From positions 1-5,330 of the forward strand of contig CAZYXP010000232.1 in NCBI GenBank assembly GCA_964651325.1: DNA of 5,330 nucleotides, in the 5' to 3' direction. The DNA is from JADFOB01 sp964651325 (GTDB taxonomy: Bacteria > Planctomycetota > Phycisphaerae > UBA1845). A model generated the notes under the pieces. The model ran no database searches. It was not told the origin of the DNA and worked only from the letters and a program-made list of their open reading frames with translations. A program made the translations under genes and the position numbers. Shown here in pieces: positions 1 to 5,327 of this stretch (positions are counted from its first letter, which is position 1; each line of letters begins with the position of its first letter).

Positions 1-30
1 GGACGCCCGGTCATGGATTCGGACGCCCGG
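1..30. repeat. Short direct repeat, two copies of GGACGCCCGG
   Basis: The ten bases GGACGCCCGG occur at 1-10 and again at 21-30, so the copies start exactly 20 bases apart. The ten bases between them are not repeated, and the array may continue beyond the left edge. No function can be assigned from two short copies. Confidence 0.5.
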
Positions 31-114
31 CGCTTCCCGGAGAGGAAATCGGGCGAAAGAGCCGAAGCTCTGACGCTGAAGATCACAGGTCGCTACAACG
101 CGCTATCGCTCTGA
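1..114 (+). CDS. Possible C-terminal end of an upstream gene (partial)
   Basis: Reading from base 1, the plus strand stays open for 37 codons and stops with TGA at 112-114. Most of these codons end in G or C, as in the secure genes of this window. The translated tail is charged and ends ITGRYNALSL. I do not recognise a family, and 37 codons is too short for certainty; another plus frame and a minus frame are also open here. If real, the gene runs in from the left and converges on the minus-strand gene that ends at 103, overlapping it by 12 bases. Confidence 0.25.
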   Translation, partial: GRPVMDSDARRFPERKSGERAEALTLKITGRYNALSL

Positions 115-309
115 CGCACGTTTCTCGCCACGTTGCTTCTCTCTGAGATCTTTCACTGTCTTCTGATAGAGCGGGGACTGTTTGGCGAGGACGTAAAGGG
201 CGTTTGAAGCACTGCTGTAGTCCCCGCTGGCCAAATGCTCACACACATCGATCAATTCGGCGTATAGCCCCCCGCGCGTCACTCGATCGATCATCAAGGA
301 GTTTCTCAT
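103..309 (-). CDS. Small hypothetical protein (68 aa)
   Basis: This minus-strand frame encodes a small, soluble, charged protein that I cannot assign to a family. It begins MRNSLMIDRV and has a helical-looking middle (AELIDVCEHLASGDYSSASN). Its C-terminus is strongly basic and charged (DLREKQRGEKRASER). There is no signal peptide or membrane segment. Codons have the G/C-rich third positions expected of a gene here. ATG at 309 is chosen because a promoter -10 box lies at 319-324, which would make the mRNA almost leaderless. A GTG at 336 would add nine residues but lies upstream of the predicted transcript start. The gene is divergent from the RHH gene at 419, and the pair could form a co-regulated locus. 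A toxin-antitoxin role is possible but not shown by sequence. Confidence 0.55.
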   Translation of the reverse strand: MRNSLMIDRVTRGGLYAELIDVCEHLASGDYSSASNALYVLAKQSPLYQKTVKDLREKQRGEKRASER

Positions 310-317
310 GCTACCAC

Positions 318-329
318 CATCGTACGATG
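318..329. promoter_or_regulatory. Perfect 12-bp palindrome, candidate operator
   Basis: CATCGTACGATG is identical to its own reverse complement. It covers the -10 box (319-324) of the minus-strand promoter and lies between the divergent small gene and the RHH gene. RHH repressors commonly bind short palindromes that overlap their own or a neighbour's promoter, so this is a natural operator candidate. Binding is inferred, not seen. Confidence 0.45.
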
Positions 330-346
330 AATCCACGTAAAGTCAA
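319..346 (-). promoter_or_regulatory. Sigma70-type promoter for the small hypothetical gene
   Basis: On the minus strand, TTGACT (341-346) is followed after 16 bases by TACGAT (319-324). This matches the -35 consensus at five of six positions and the -10 consensus at four of six. Transcription would begin near 312, only a few bases before the ATG at 309, so the transcript would be almost leaderless. The -10 box sits inside the 318-329 palindrome, so a bound protein would block it. Confidence 0.45.
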
Positions 347-418
347 GCGTTTTCTTGGATTTCCATGTTTTTAGAAGCCGTCTTGATTTTCCAAGGGCAT
401 TGGGCCGAAATAGTGGGT

Positions 419-751
419 ATGAAAACCAAAAGAGGCGGATCCGATTACAAGAAGGCGGGCTTTAGCGTTGATCTGGCGCCTGAAACCATTGCGGAGTTTT
501 CGGCGTTTGTGGAAAAGCGGGGGCTCGCCAAGTACCGCGCAGTCGAGGCGGGCTTGCGCGCGATCATTTTGATGCCCGCGGAACTGCGCGATTTGCTGAT
601 GGAGGGGAATCGGGAAGCCGTGGCAAAGTACTATCGCACGGCCGGCGAGAATGCGGGCAAGGCATTGGTCCTCGCAGCGCTACAAGCCGATGCAGCTCCC
701 GCAAGACGGACTTCTGTTCGGCGGCGAAAAGCCGGCGGAAGTCGCGGATGA
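419..751 (+). CDS. Putative ribbon-helix-helix DNA-binding protein (110 aa)
   Basis: Residues 13-51 have the layout of an RHH domain. There is a short strand (AGFSVDLA), a helix starting at Pro21 (PETIAEFSAFVEKRG) and a second helix (LAKYRAVEAGLRAIILMP). RHH proteins dimerise and insert the paired strands into DNA, usually as repressors or antitoxins. Residues 52-89 are a charged helical region, and the tail (96-110) is rich in Arg. ATG at 419 is preferred because the domain follows directly. An in-frame ATG at 365 would add 18 residues unlike the rest. The Shine-Dalgarno site is weak (GTGGG just upstream). From codon 88 on, only 8 of 23 codons end in G or C, while the frame one base later looks coding, so the last 23 residues may be an artefact of a frameshift. 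The RHH call rests on pattern only. The gene is divergent from the 103-309 gene. Confidence 0.55.
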   Translation: MKTKRGGSDYKKAGFSVDLAPETIAEFSAFVEKRGLAKYRAVEAGLRAIILMPAELRDLLMEGNREAVAKYYRTAGENAGKALVLAALQADAAPARRTSVRRRKAGGSRG

Positions 752-860
752 GATCGTGCTCTTGAGCGGTCAGGGGTACGAATCGAACGACCATGCGCCC
801 CCTCCTTATGGGACCAACGGCGATCGAGGCATCAGGCCTTATAATACAATGTACGATTGA
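651..860 (+). CDS. Possible small overlapping gene, or frameshifted 3' end of the RHH gene
   Basis: One base ahead of the RHH frame, the plus strand is open from ATG 651 to TGA 858-860. Between 681 and 797, 30 of 39 codons end in G or C. The translation looks like protein (LPQDGLLFGGEKPAEVADEI, then VLLSGQGYESND). The signal weakens after about 800 (PPPYGTNGDRG). ATG 651 and ATG 690 are both possible starts, and neither has a convincing ribosome binding site. It could be a separate protein overlapping the RHH gene by about 100 bases. It could instead be the true C-terminus of the RHH protein after a one-base shift near 680. I do not recognise a family. Confidence 0.3.
   Translation: MRARHWSSQRYKPMQLPQDGLLFGGEKPAEVADEIVLLSGQGYESNDHAPPPYGTNGDRGIRPYNTMYD
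847..859. promoter_or_regulatory. Imperfect palindrome sharing GTACGAT with the 318-329 site
   Basis: CAATGTACGATTG has four-base inverted arms (CAAT/ATTG). It contains the heptamer GTACGAT, which is also in the palindrome at 322-328. It lies one base beyond a perfect TATAAT at 840-845. It could be a second binding site for the same regulator on the far side of the RHH gene. The match is short and may be chance. Confidence 0.2.
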
Positions 861-933
861 GATTCAGCCAAGCAAATTTTGGACCTGGTATTCGAACCCA
901 AAGAGGGACGTTTGCGGTTTGATTTGAGCCGAC

Positions 934-967
934 AAGACGAATTATCGGAGCAAGCGACCATCGTCTT
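934..967 (-). terminator. Inverted repeat at the 3' end of the PQQ-like gene
   Basis: AAGACGA (934-940) and TCGTCTT (961-967) are perfect seven-base inverted arms around a 20-base loop, and the loop holds a further three-pair stem. On the minus strand the hairpin forms right at the stop codon of the beta-propeller gene. No clear U-run follows, so this is a weak candidate for an intrinsic terminator or a 3'-end stabilising structure. Confidence 0.3.
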
Positions 968-2301
968 TATGGGGTCGGCTTGTCGGAGATGCCATAGAGG
1001 AAACGCTCGCCGCGCAGAAAGAGATCATCGCCCACGATCGCGGGGGACGCCGAGAAGGAATCGTCTAGTGCGTTAAGGGCGATCTGCTTAAGCGTCGCGC
1101 CGTGCTCGATGACGGCGGTGTGGCCATTCCGGCTGACGATGTAGACGCGATCGGCCGCGCCGGCGATCGAAGCGTAGACATTGCCAATGCCATCGAGCCG
1201 CGCGGGGCCGAAGAGCGTCTCGCCCGTTTTGGCGTTCACGCACGTCAGGAAGCCTTGATAGTGTTTCAGGAAGTAGAGCCTGCCCCCGTACAACAGGGGC
1301 GAAGGGACGTAGGGCGTGTGGCGATGGCGCGACCATGTGACGGCGTCGGTGCCGGTGATATCGCCTTGGGCGTCCGCCAGCCGGATGGCCAGCATCTCTC
1401 TTGTTTCGTAGCTGTTGGTGACATAAACGATTCCATCGGCCGCTACGGGCGAGGCAACGACGTTGCCGGAAAGGCCGCCGCATTCCCAGATGAGTTTACC
1501 GGTCAGCAGGTCGTAGGCCCGCACGCGCCGGGTGGCGGCGATGATGGTCTGCGCCCTGCCGTCATGCTCGACGATCAACGGGGTGGACCACGACGTGCCC
1601 TCCTCGCGCTCTACCTTCCACAGAATCTTTCCCGTGCGCTTGTCTATGGCAACGACGAACGATTGTTCCTCGTGATCAAAGTTGACGACGATGGTATCGC
1701 CGTGAAGGGCGGGTGAACTACCCTCGCCGTGTCCGTGCTTGGTGTGCATGGTGCCGATGTTTGCTTTCCAGATCAGCGAGCCGCTGAAATCGAGGCAATA
1801 AAGCCCGTGCGATCCGAAATAGGCGAAGACATGCTCGCCGTCGGTGACGGGCGAGTTGGATGCCCAGGTTCCGCTTTCATGCGTGCTTTCGTGGGGTTGC
1901 TGCTTACGGACGGTCTTCTGCCAAATGATCGCCCCATCGCGTCGATTGATCGCCATCACCACGAACGCTTGGCGGCGCGAAGGACGCACGTTGTTGTGCG
2001 CGCCGTGCGCGTCCGCATGTTCGGGAGGAAGCGCGTCTCCGAAGGGTATGGCCGTGGTTAGGAAGATGCGATCGCCCCAGACAATCGGCGAGGCATGCCC
2101 CTTGCCAGGAATCGCGGTCTTCCAGCGTATGTTTTTCTTTTCGGACCAGGTCGTAGGCGGGTTGGCATGTGGCGCCACGCCGGTACCCAGCGGCCCGCGG
2201 AATTGGGGCCACTGGTCGAGCGCGGAGAGGCCGTCATCCCGGGCGATTGCAAGTGCAGAGGGATTGGCCAATGCTATAAAGGTGATTGCGAGTTTGAGCA
2301 T
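967..2301 (-). CDS. Secreted PQQ-like beta-propeller repeat protein (444 aa)
   Basis: This protein belongs to the PQQ-binding-like beta-propeller family, as BamB does. Residues 1-20 are a signal peptide (MLKLAITFIALANPSALAIA), so it should act in the periplasm or outside the cell. The mature protein opens with WPQFRGP (31-37), then GTGVA and IPGKGHASPIVWGDRIFLTT, a layout I associate with many planctomycete paralogues. Blade-closing motifs recur: DGAIIWQK (122-129), SGSLIWKA (173-180), TGKILWKV (223-230), TGKLIWEC (267-274) and TGETLFGP (359-366). The length fits a single propeller. ATG at 2301 is chosen because the signal peptide begins there. The same frame is open for 74 more codons upstream to 2523, but that extension is Arg- and Leu-rich and lacks propeller features. 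No clear Shine-Dalgarno site precedes the ATG. Substrate and ligand are unknown; PQQ-like folds often bind no PQQ and serve as scaffolds. Confidence 0.93.
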   Translation of the reverse strand: MLKLAITFIALANPSALAIARDDGLSALDQWPQFRGPLGTGVAPHANPPTTWSEKKNIRWKTAIPGKGHASPIVWGDRIFLTTAIPFGDALPPEHADAHGAHNNVRPSRRQAFVVMAINRRDGAIIWQKTVRKQQPHESTHESGTWASNSPVTDGEHVFAYFGSHGLYCLDFSGSLIWKANIGTMHTKHGHGEGSSPALHGDTIVVNFDHEEQSFVVAIDKRTGKILWKVEREEGTSWSTPLIVEHDGRAQTIIAATRRVRAYDLLTGKLIWECGGLSGNVVASPVAADGIVYVTNSYETREMLAIRLADAQGDITGTDAVTWSRHRHTPYVPSPLLYGGRLYFLKHYQGFLTCVNAKTGETLFGPARLDGIGNVYASIAGAADRVYIVSRNGHTAVIEHGATLKQIALNALDDSFSASPAIVGDDLFLRGERFLYGISDKPTP

Positions 2302-2641
2302 TACCCAATGGTACCGGATCAGCGTGAACTGTATAGTTGGCGCCTCGGGCAGCGATGCACGGATGCGCCATTCAGTACCTCCATCCGAAAAAAACAAAGG
2401 ACCGGCTCCACGGCGCGATCTGTGCGGGCCTAGGACGAACCCGAACCCTTGAAGAAGCAACAACAACCGCGGTGGTGCCGTACGTGAGACCCCCCAGACG
2501 CCGCACGACAGCGTACGCGCCAATTGCCATCGCGGCAGCCGTCATCCGCATCACAGGCCAACGAGCCCGTTTCGAAAGTTTGCGCTGCTTGTACCCATCA
2601 TGGCGCGGACTCAGCCTCACACCATGGCACCGTTGCCCGGC
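2302..2641. other. Intergenic gap between the beta-helix and beta-propeller genes
   Basis: About 340 bases hold no secure gene. On the minus strand a GTG-started frame (2372-2620, 82 codons) contains a hydrophobic run (MTAAAMAIGAYAVV). About the first 50 codons favour G/C in third position, but it has no Shine-Dalgarno site and the signal fades toward its end. A minus-strand T-rich run (complement of 2388-2398) follows only a three-pair stem, so it is not a convincing terminator. CGTACG occurs at 2479-2484 and 2512-2517. The promoter of the beta-propeller gene should lie here; TATACA about 30 bases upstream of its ATG is the best -10-like hexamer, without a matching -35. Confidence 0.5.
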
Positions 2642-4591
2642 CTATGCTACCGATGACGGTGCAGGACGACATTTACCGAAAACGGCCGTTGCCGCCGTGA
2701 GTAGCAACAACATCATGGCGGCGAAACCCCATTGCGAGACTGTGGGAATCGGTTGACCACCACCGAGCAATTCATAAGCACCCAAATCGACTAGGGGCGC
2801 CGTGCCCGTGCCTGAGTCCGGCGTATTGGGATCATCCACGAACCGCGGGTTGCCGTCGAGGTCCGTCAGAATGTCGGCGGGCACGCCGTTGTTGTCACCA
2901 GCGTCAATCAGCGGCGAATTCGCAGCCAAACGCAAATCGTCGTCTTCCGTTCCAGCGAGGTTGTCGGCGCCGTCGGCGTCGATGAACATCGGATCCGCGC
3001 CGGTGTTGCCGACGCCCCCGAATGATCCGGTTAATCCCTGGATGGCGCTGTGATTGACGGAAAATGCCCCTGGCTCGGGCGCCGAGAGCTGCGCGGATTC
3101 GTTCGTACCTTGAAAACTCTCATTGCCCCAGAGGATGCAGTTGGTGAGCGTTGTGCCGGGCGACGATCCGGCAAGAAAAATCCCCGCCCCCTGAGCAGCC
3201 ACATTGCCGCTGAAGCTGCTGTTGATGACCGTAACATCGGGTATCGCTTGGAAACTGGTCAAAGCCCCGCCGAATTCCCCTCCGTCGTTGCCCGCGAAAA
3301 CGCATCCGACAAACACGATATGCCCCGCCCCACAATCGTACGCTCCTGCCGCGCCACCCGCCGAATTACCGATGAAATGAGCATGAACAATCAGTGCATT
3401 GGAGCCGGTTACACTCTGAATGGCCCCGCCGGCGCTTTCCGCGGCGTTGCCAATGAATGCGCTGCGAACGACGGAAAGATCGCTGCTTGAAGCTTCGATG
3501 GCACCTCCGGCGCCGGCCGTGCACTCCCGGAACATGCAGTCCGCGATATCGACCGTTGCGTCGAACATAGCAATCGCACCTCCTACCGGCGCATCGTTGC
3601 CGGAAAACGTGCAAGAGTTGAGCGTGATCGTCGAATTGATGGCAATAAGCCCGCCGCCATAACCGGGTAAATCCGATGTCACGCTGTTTTGGCTGACAGT
3701 GGAACCACTCATTGTCAGGTTGCCACTGTTCTCGCTATAAGCTCCGCCACCTGCGCCTACCGCCACGTTCGCTGTGACGCTGCTATCGACTAGCGTTACA
3801 ATACCCCATTTTCTCCAGATGCCGCCCCCTTTGTCGCCGGTCGCGTTTCCGACGACGCTACAGTTGGTCAATGTCACGTCGCTCGAGCGGCTTGCTATAC
3901 CCCCACCCCGCTCGGCGGCGAAACCTGCCTCGATGGTGCAGTTGCCCAGCGACGCACTGGTGTTCACGCCGAAAAGAAAGAGCCCGCCACCCCGCTTGGC
4001 CCAGTTACCTTGGAAGGTCGTGTTCAGCAGATCGATGTGCCCGGAGACGTGGCGCAATCCGCCGCCCTCACCCTGATCGGTAATCCCATCGGCGTTGCCG
4101 GACCTGACGATGAAACCGTCGATCCTGCTCGTCCCCCCTGCGCCGGGCGTAGTGAGGACATGGTAGCTGTTTTCACCATTGTTGACGAAATCCGGAAGGT
4201 CGTCATCGTTCAAATCGCCCGTCAGCACCGTCTGATTGGTGGTGACATCGCGCGCATCGGGATCCGGCGCGCCGAGCCCGGCGTATCCCCCCAAGAGGGC
4301 CACCCCGTCGAGGAGTTGGAACGAAGCGGCGCGATCTCCCGTCCCCAGAGGATTGAGTTCGTTTCGATCCGGGTAATACATTCCTTGCGCGACGCGAATC
4401 TCGCTGACGCCGTTGGCCGGATTAGACGCTGACGCCAGTGCATCTTGGAGATGGGCGAACGCGTTTGCCCATGTCGCGCCATCTCCTCCCGTTGCGGCAT
4501 CGTCGTCAACATGCAGAATCGTGCCCGCCCGCGCCGCAGAAGCCACGAAAAGGAAAAACGCGCACATGACGATCTGTTTGTTCTTTGACAT
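2642..4591 (-). CDS. Secreted Pmp-like parallel beta-helix protein with IPTL-CTERM-type sorting signal (649 aa)
   Basis: A signal peptide (1-22, ending SAARA) leads into a conserved entry region (HVDDDAATGGDGATWANAFAHLQDAL). Residues 180-490 form a right-handed beta-helix of about 11 turns with the chlamydial polymorphic-membrane-protein signature, F.GN followed by GGA[IL]. Examples are CTFSGNDAPVGGAI (327-340), SAFIGNAAESAGGAI (377-391) and CVFAGNDGGEFGGAL (430-444). Then comes the SPLIDAGDNNGVPADI...TDLDGNPR...DLGAYEL module (559-608) common in such proteins. The C-terminus has IPTVSQWG (615-622), a membrane helix (623-638) and the basic tail GKCR, the layout of an IPTL-CTERM sorting signal that an exosortase-type enzyme is expected to cleave. 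It is probably a surface or exported protein; its ligand is unknown. ATG at 4591 is chosen: GGAGG lies nine bases upstream and the signal peptide starts there. In-frame starts at 4600 and 4651 fit poorly. Confidence 0.93.
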   Translation of the reverse strand: MSKNKQIVMCAFFLFVASAARAGTILHVDDDAATGGDGATWANAFAHLQDALASASNPANGVSEIRVAQGMYYPDRNELNPLGTGDRAASFQLLDGVALLGGYAGLGAPDPDARDVTTNQTVLTGDLNDDDLPDFVNNGENSYHVLTTPGAGGTSRIDGFIVRSGNADGITDQGEGGGLRHVSGHIDLLNTTFQGNWAKRGGGLFLFGVNTSASLGNCTIEAGFAAERGGGIASRSSDVTLTNCSVVGNATGDKGGGIWRKWGIVTLVDSSVTANVAVGAGGGAYSENSGNLTMSGSTVSQNSVTSDLPGYGGGLIAINSTITLNSCTFSGNDAPVGGAIAMFDATVDIADCMFRECTAGAGGAIEASSSDLSVVRSAFIGNAAESAGGAIQSVTGSNALIVHAHFIGNSAGGAAGAYDCGAGHIVFVGCVFAGNDGGEFGGALTSFQAIPDVTVINSSFSGNVAAQGAGIFLAGSSPGTTLTNCILWGNESFQGTNESAQLSAPEPGAFSVNHSAIQGLTGSFGGVGNTGADPMFIDADGADNLAGTEDDDLRLAANSPLIDAGDNNGVPADILTDLDGNPRFVDDPNTPDSGTGTAPLVDLGAYELLGGGQPIPTVSQWGFAAMMLLLLTAATAVFGKCRPAPSSVA

Positions 4592-4600
4592 AGCCAGCAT

Positions 4601-4606
4601 CCTCCC
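4601..4606 (-). promoter_or_regulatory. Ribosome binding site deciding the beta-helix start
   Basis: On the minus strand the sequence reads GGGAGG. Its distance is nine bases to the ATG at 4591 but zero to the in-frame ATG at 4600, so the ATG at 4591 is the workable start. Confidence 0.7.
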
Positions 4607-4660
4607 GCTTGATTTGTTTGTCACCGGCCGCCGAAGTAGGCGCTTCAGCACAACAAGAAG

Positions 4661-4689
4661 ATGCTACTTGAACCCCTGTTGCACGTCAA
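4661..4689 (-). promoter_or_regulatory. Sigma70-type promoter of the beta-helix gene
   Basis: On the minus strand, TTGACG (4684-4689) is followed after exactly 17 bases by TAGCAT (4661-4666), matching consensus at five and four of six positions. Transcription would start near 4654, giving a leader of roughly 62 bases before the ATG at 4591. This places the GTG at 4651 at the very start of the mRNA, against its use. It also indicates that the beta-helix gene is transcribed separately from the receiver gene. Confidence 0.5.
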
Positions 4690-4730
4690 CGGCGTTTCGG
4701 GTGACTGAAGCTGAGCAGGATTGGGAGCCG

Positions 4731-4753
4731 AGAATTGAATGTCAAGAATTGAA
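4731..4753. repeat. Short direct repeat AGAATTGAA
   Basis: AGAATTGAA occurs at 4731-4739 and 4745-4753, 14 bases apart. It lies just upstream of the beta-helix promoter and next to the GC-rich palindromes. It may be a chance repeat or a paired protein-binding site. Confidence 0.35.
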
Positions 4754-4760
4754 GGCTTGA

Positions 4761-4777
4761 GGCCCATCGATCGGGCC
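4761..4777. repeat. GC-rich palindrome with GGCCC/GGGCC arms
   Basis: GGCCC at 4761-4765 and GGGCC at 4773-4777 form a five-pair stem around ATCGATC. Together with the next palindrome, 16 bases away, it forms a paired-hairpin unit of REP type between genes. Confidence 0.5.
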
Positions 4778-4793
4778 AATGCCCGGTGGCCGT

Positions 4794-4810
4794 GCGGGCT
4801 TCAAGCCCGC
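4794..4810. repeat. GC-rich palindrome GCGGGCTT-C-AAGCCCGC
   Basis: The arms GCGGGCTT and AAGCCCGC are perfect eight-base inverted repeats around a single central base, so the RNA of either strand could fold into a strong hairpin. It lies about 130 bases downstream of the receiver gene. No T-run follows on the minus strand, so a role as a simple intrinsic terminator is unlikely. A dispersed REP-like element or a 3'-end structure is more plausible. Confidence 0.55.
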
Positions 4811-4937
4811 GGCTCGTTCATACACAGCGGAGGGCCGCCGTACTACGGGTAAACTTGCGGATTCGAGCATGACATTGCGCTGGCGCAGGGCATCCGTGCC
4901 AAACGCAGTGCCCTTTCCCCGGACAGCATGCTCTTCA

Positions 4938-5315
4938 TCAGGTCGCGGACGCCCCTGCCTTGGATAGGGTCTGGTTGATCTTTTCGCTGAGCGAGTCGAC
5001 GGTGAACGGTTTGACGATGTAGTTGTTGACGCCCGCCTTGACGGCATCGAGAACGCGAGATTTTTCCGCCTCGGTGGTACACATCATCATGGGCACGGTC
5101 TTGTTGATCTCGCGAATCTTCTTTACAAGCGTGATGCCGTCCATGTTGGGCATGTTCCAATCAACGAGCATGAGATCGGGGACGGTCTCATTGAATATCT
5201 TGAGGGCTTGAACGCCATCCTCGGCCTCAAGAATGTCCGTGTACCCGAGCTGCTTGAGCACGTTCTTTTGAATGCTGCGAATCGTTCGCGAATCGTCTAC
5301 GAGAAGGATTTTCAC
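4938..5315 (-). CDS. Stand-alone CheY-like response regulator receiver (125 aa)
   Basis: This is a complete single receiver domain with no output domain. It accepts a phosphoryl group from a histidine kinase and signals by binding a partner. All conserved residues are visible: the acidic pair Asp7/Asp8 (LLVDDS), the phosphorylated Asp52 in VDWNMPNMDG, the switch Thr80 (MMCTTEAEK), the switch Tyr99 and Lys102 (YIVKPF). DWNMPNMDG is the same as in E. coli CheY, and the length fits a bare CheY. The start is GTG at 5315, with GGGAG seven bases upstream, and the MKILLVDDSRTIR opening is typical. Possible roles are chemotaxis or another phosphorelay; no kinase, methyltransferase or motor gene lies in the window to decide. 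The gene ends well short of the beta-helix gene, which has its own promoter. Confidence 0.95.
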   Translation of the reverse strand: MKILLVDDSRTIRSIQKNVLKQLGYTDILEAEDGVQALKIFNETVPDLMLVDWNMPNMDGITLVKKIREINKTVPMMMCTTEAEKSRVLDAVKAGVNNYIVKPFTVDSLSEKINQTLSKAGASAT

Positions 5316-5322
5316 GCTTGGG

Positions 5323-5327
5323 CTCCC
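5323..5327 (-). promoter_or_regulatory. Ribosome binding site of the receiver gene
   Basis: On the minus strand GGGAG lies seven bases before the GTG start at 5315, which supports that start. The promoter lies outside the window. Confidence 0.65.

Larger units (their letters stand above)
4592..4937. other. Intergenic region between the receiver and beta-helix genes
   Basis: About 345 bases without a secure gene. The part next to the beta-helix gene holds its ribosome binding site, a leader of about 60 bases with a small hairpin (4629-4642, CGCC/GGCG) and its promoter. The middle holds a short direct repeat (4731-4753) and two GC-rich palindromes (4761-4810). Next to the receiver gene, a 31-codon minus-strand frame (4843-4938) begins at an ATG that shares one base with the receiver stop (TGATG). 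It encodes MKSMLSGERA onward, matches no family I know, and is left uncalled. Confidence 0.6.

Noticed and set aside
564..794. Minus-strand frame beginning MVVRFVPLTAQEHDLIRD
   Set aside because: The N-terminus looks protein-like, but it is antisense to both plus-strand candidates here and turns into Pro/Arg-rich filler.
827..845. AGGC-ATCAG-GCCT hairpin followed by TATAAT, as a terminator of the RHH locus
   Set aside because: A four-pair stem without a T-run is too weak.
1102..1716. Long plus-strand frame of 204 codons
   Set aside because: It is antisense to the beta-propeller gene, whose protein motifs are unmistakable. High-GC genes commonly leave their opposite strand open.
2386..2412. 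Minus-strand T-rich run after a short stem, as a terminator
   Set aside because: The stem has only about three pairs and lies more than 200 bases beyond the beta-helix stop codon.
2302..2523. 74-codon in-frame N-terminal extension of the beta-propeller protein
   Set aside because: It reads as Arg/Leu-rich filler, precedes a good signal peptide and shows no family feature, so the ATG at 2301 is preferred.
2337..2756. Plus-strand frame of 139 codons across the gap
   Set aside because: It overlaps the 3' end of the beta-helix gene in antisense, has a patchy low-complexity composition and no ribosome binding site.
2642..4591. Recurrent GCCCCGCC-type motifs in the beta-helix gene as a possible DNA repeat array
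   Set aside because: They are the codons of the repeated GGG/GGA motifs of the beta-helix, not an independent DNA repeat or CRISPR array.
4742..5047. Minus-strand frame of 101 codons overlapping the receiver gene
   Set aside because: Half of it is an out-of-frame shadow of the receiver, and its tail (AAGLKPARPPG) merely translates the GC-rich palindrome.
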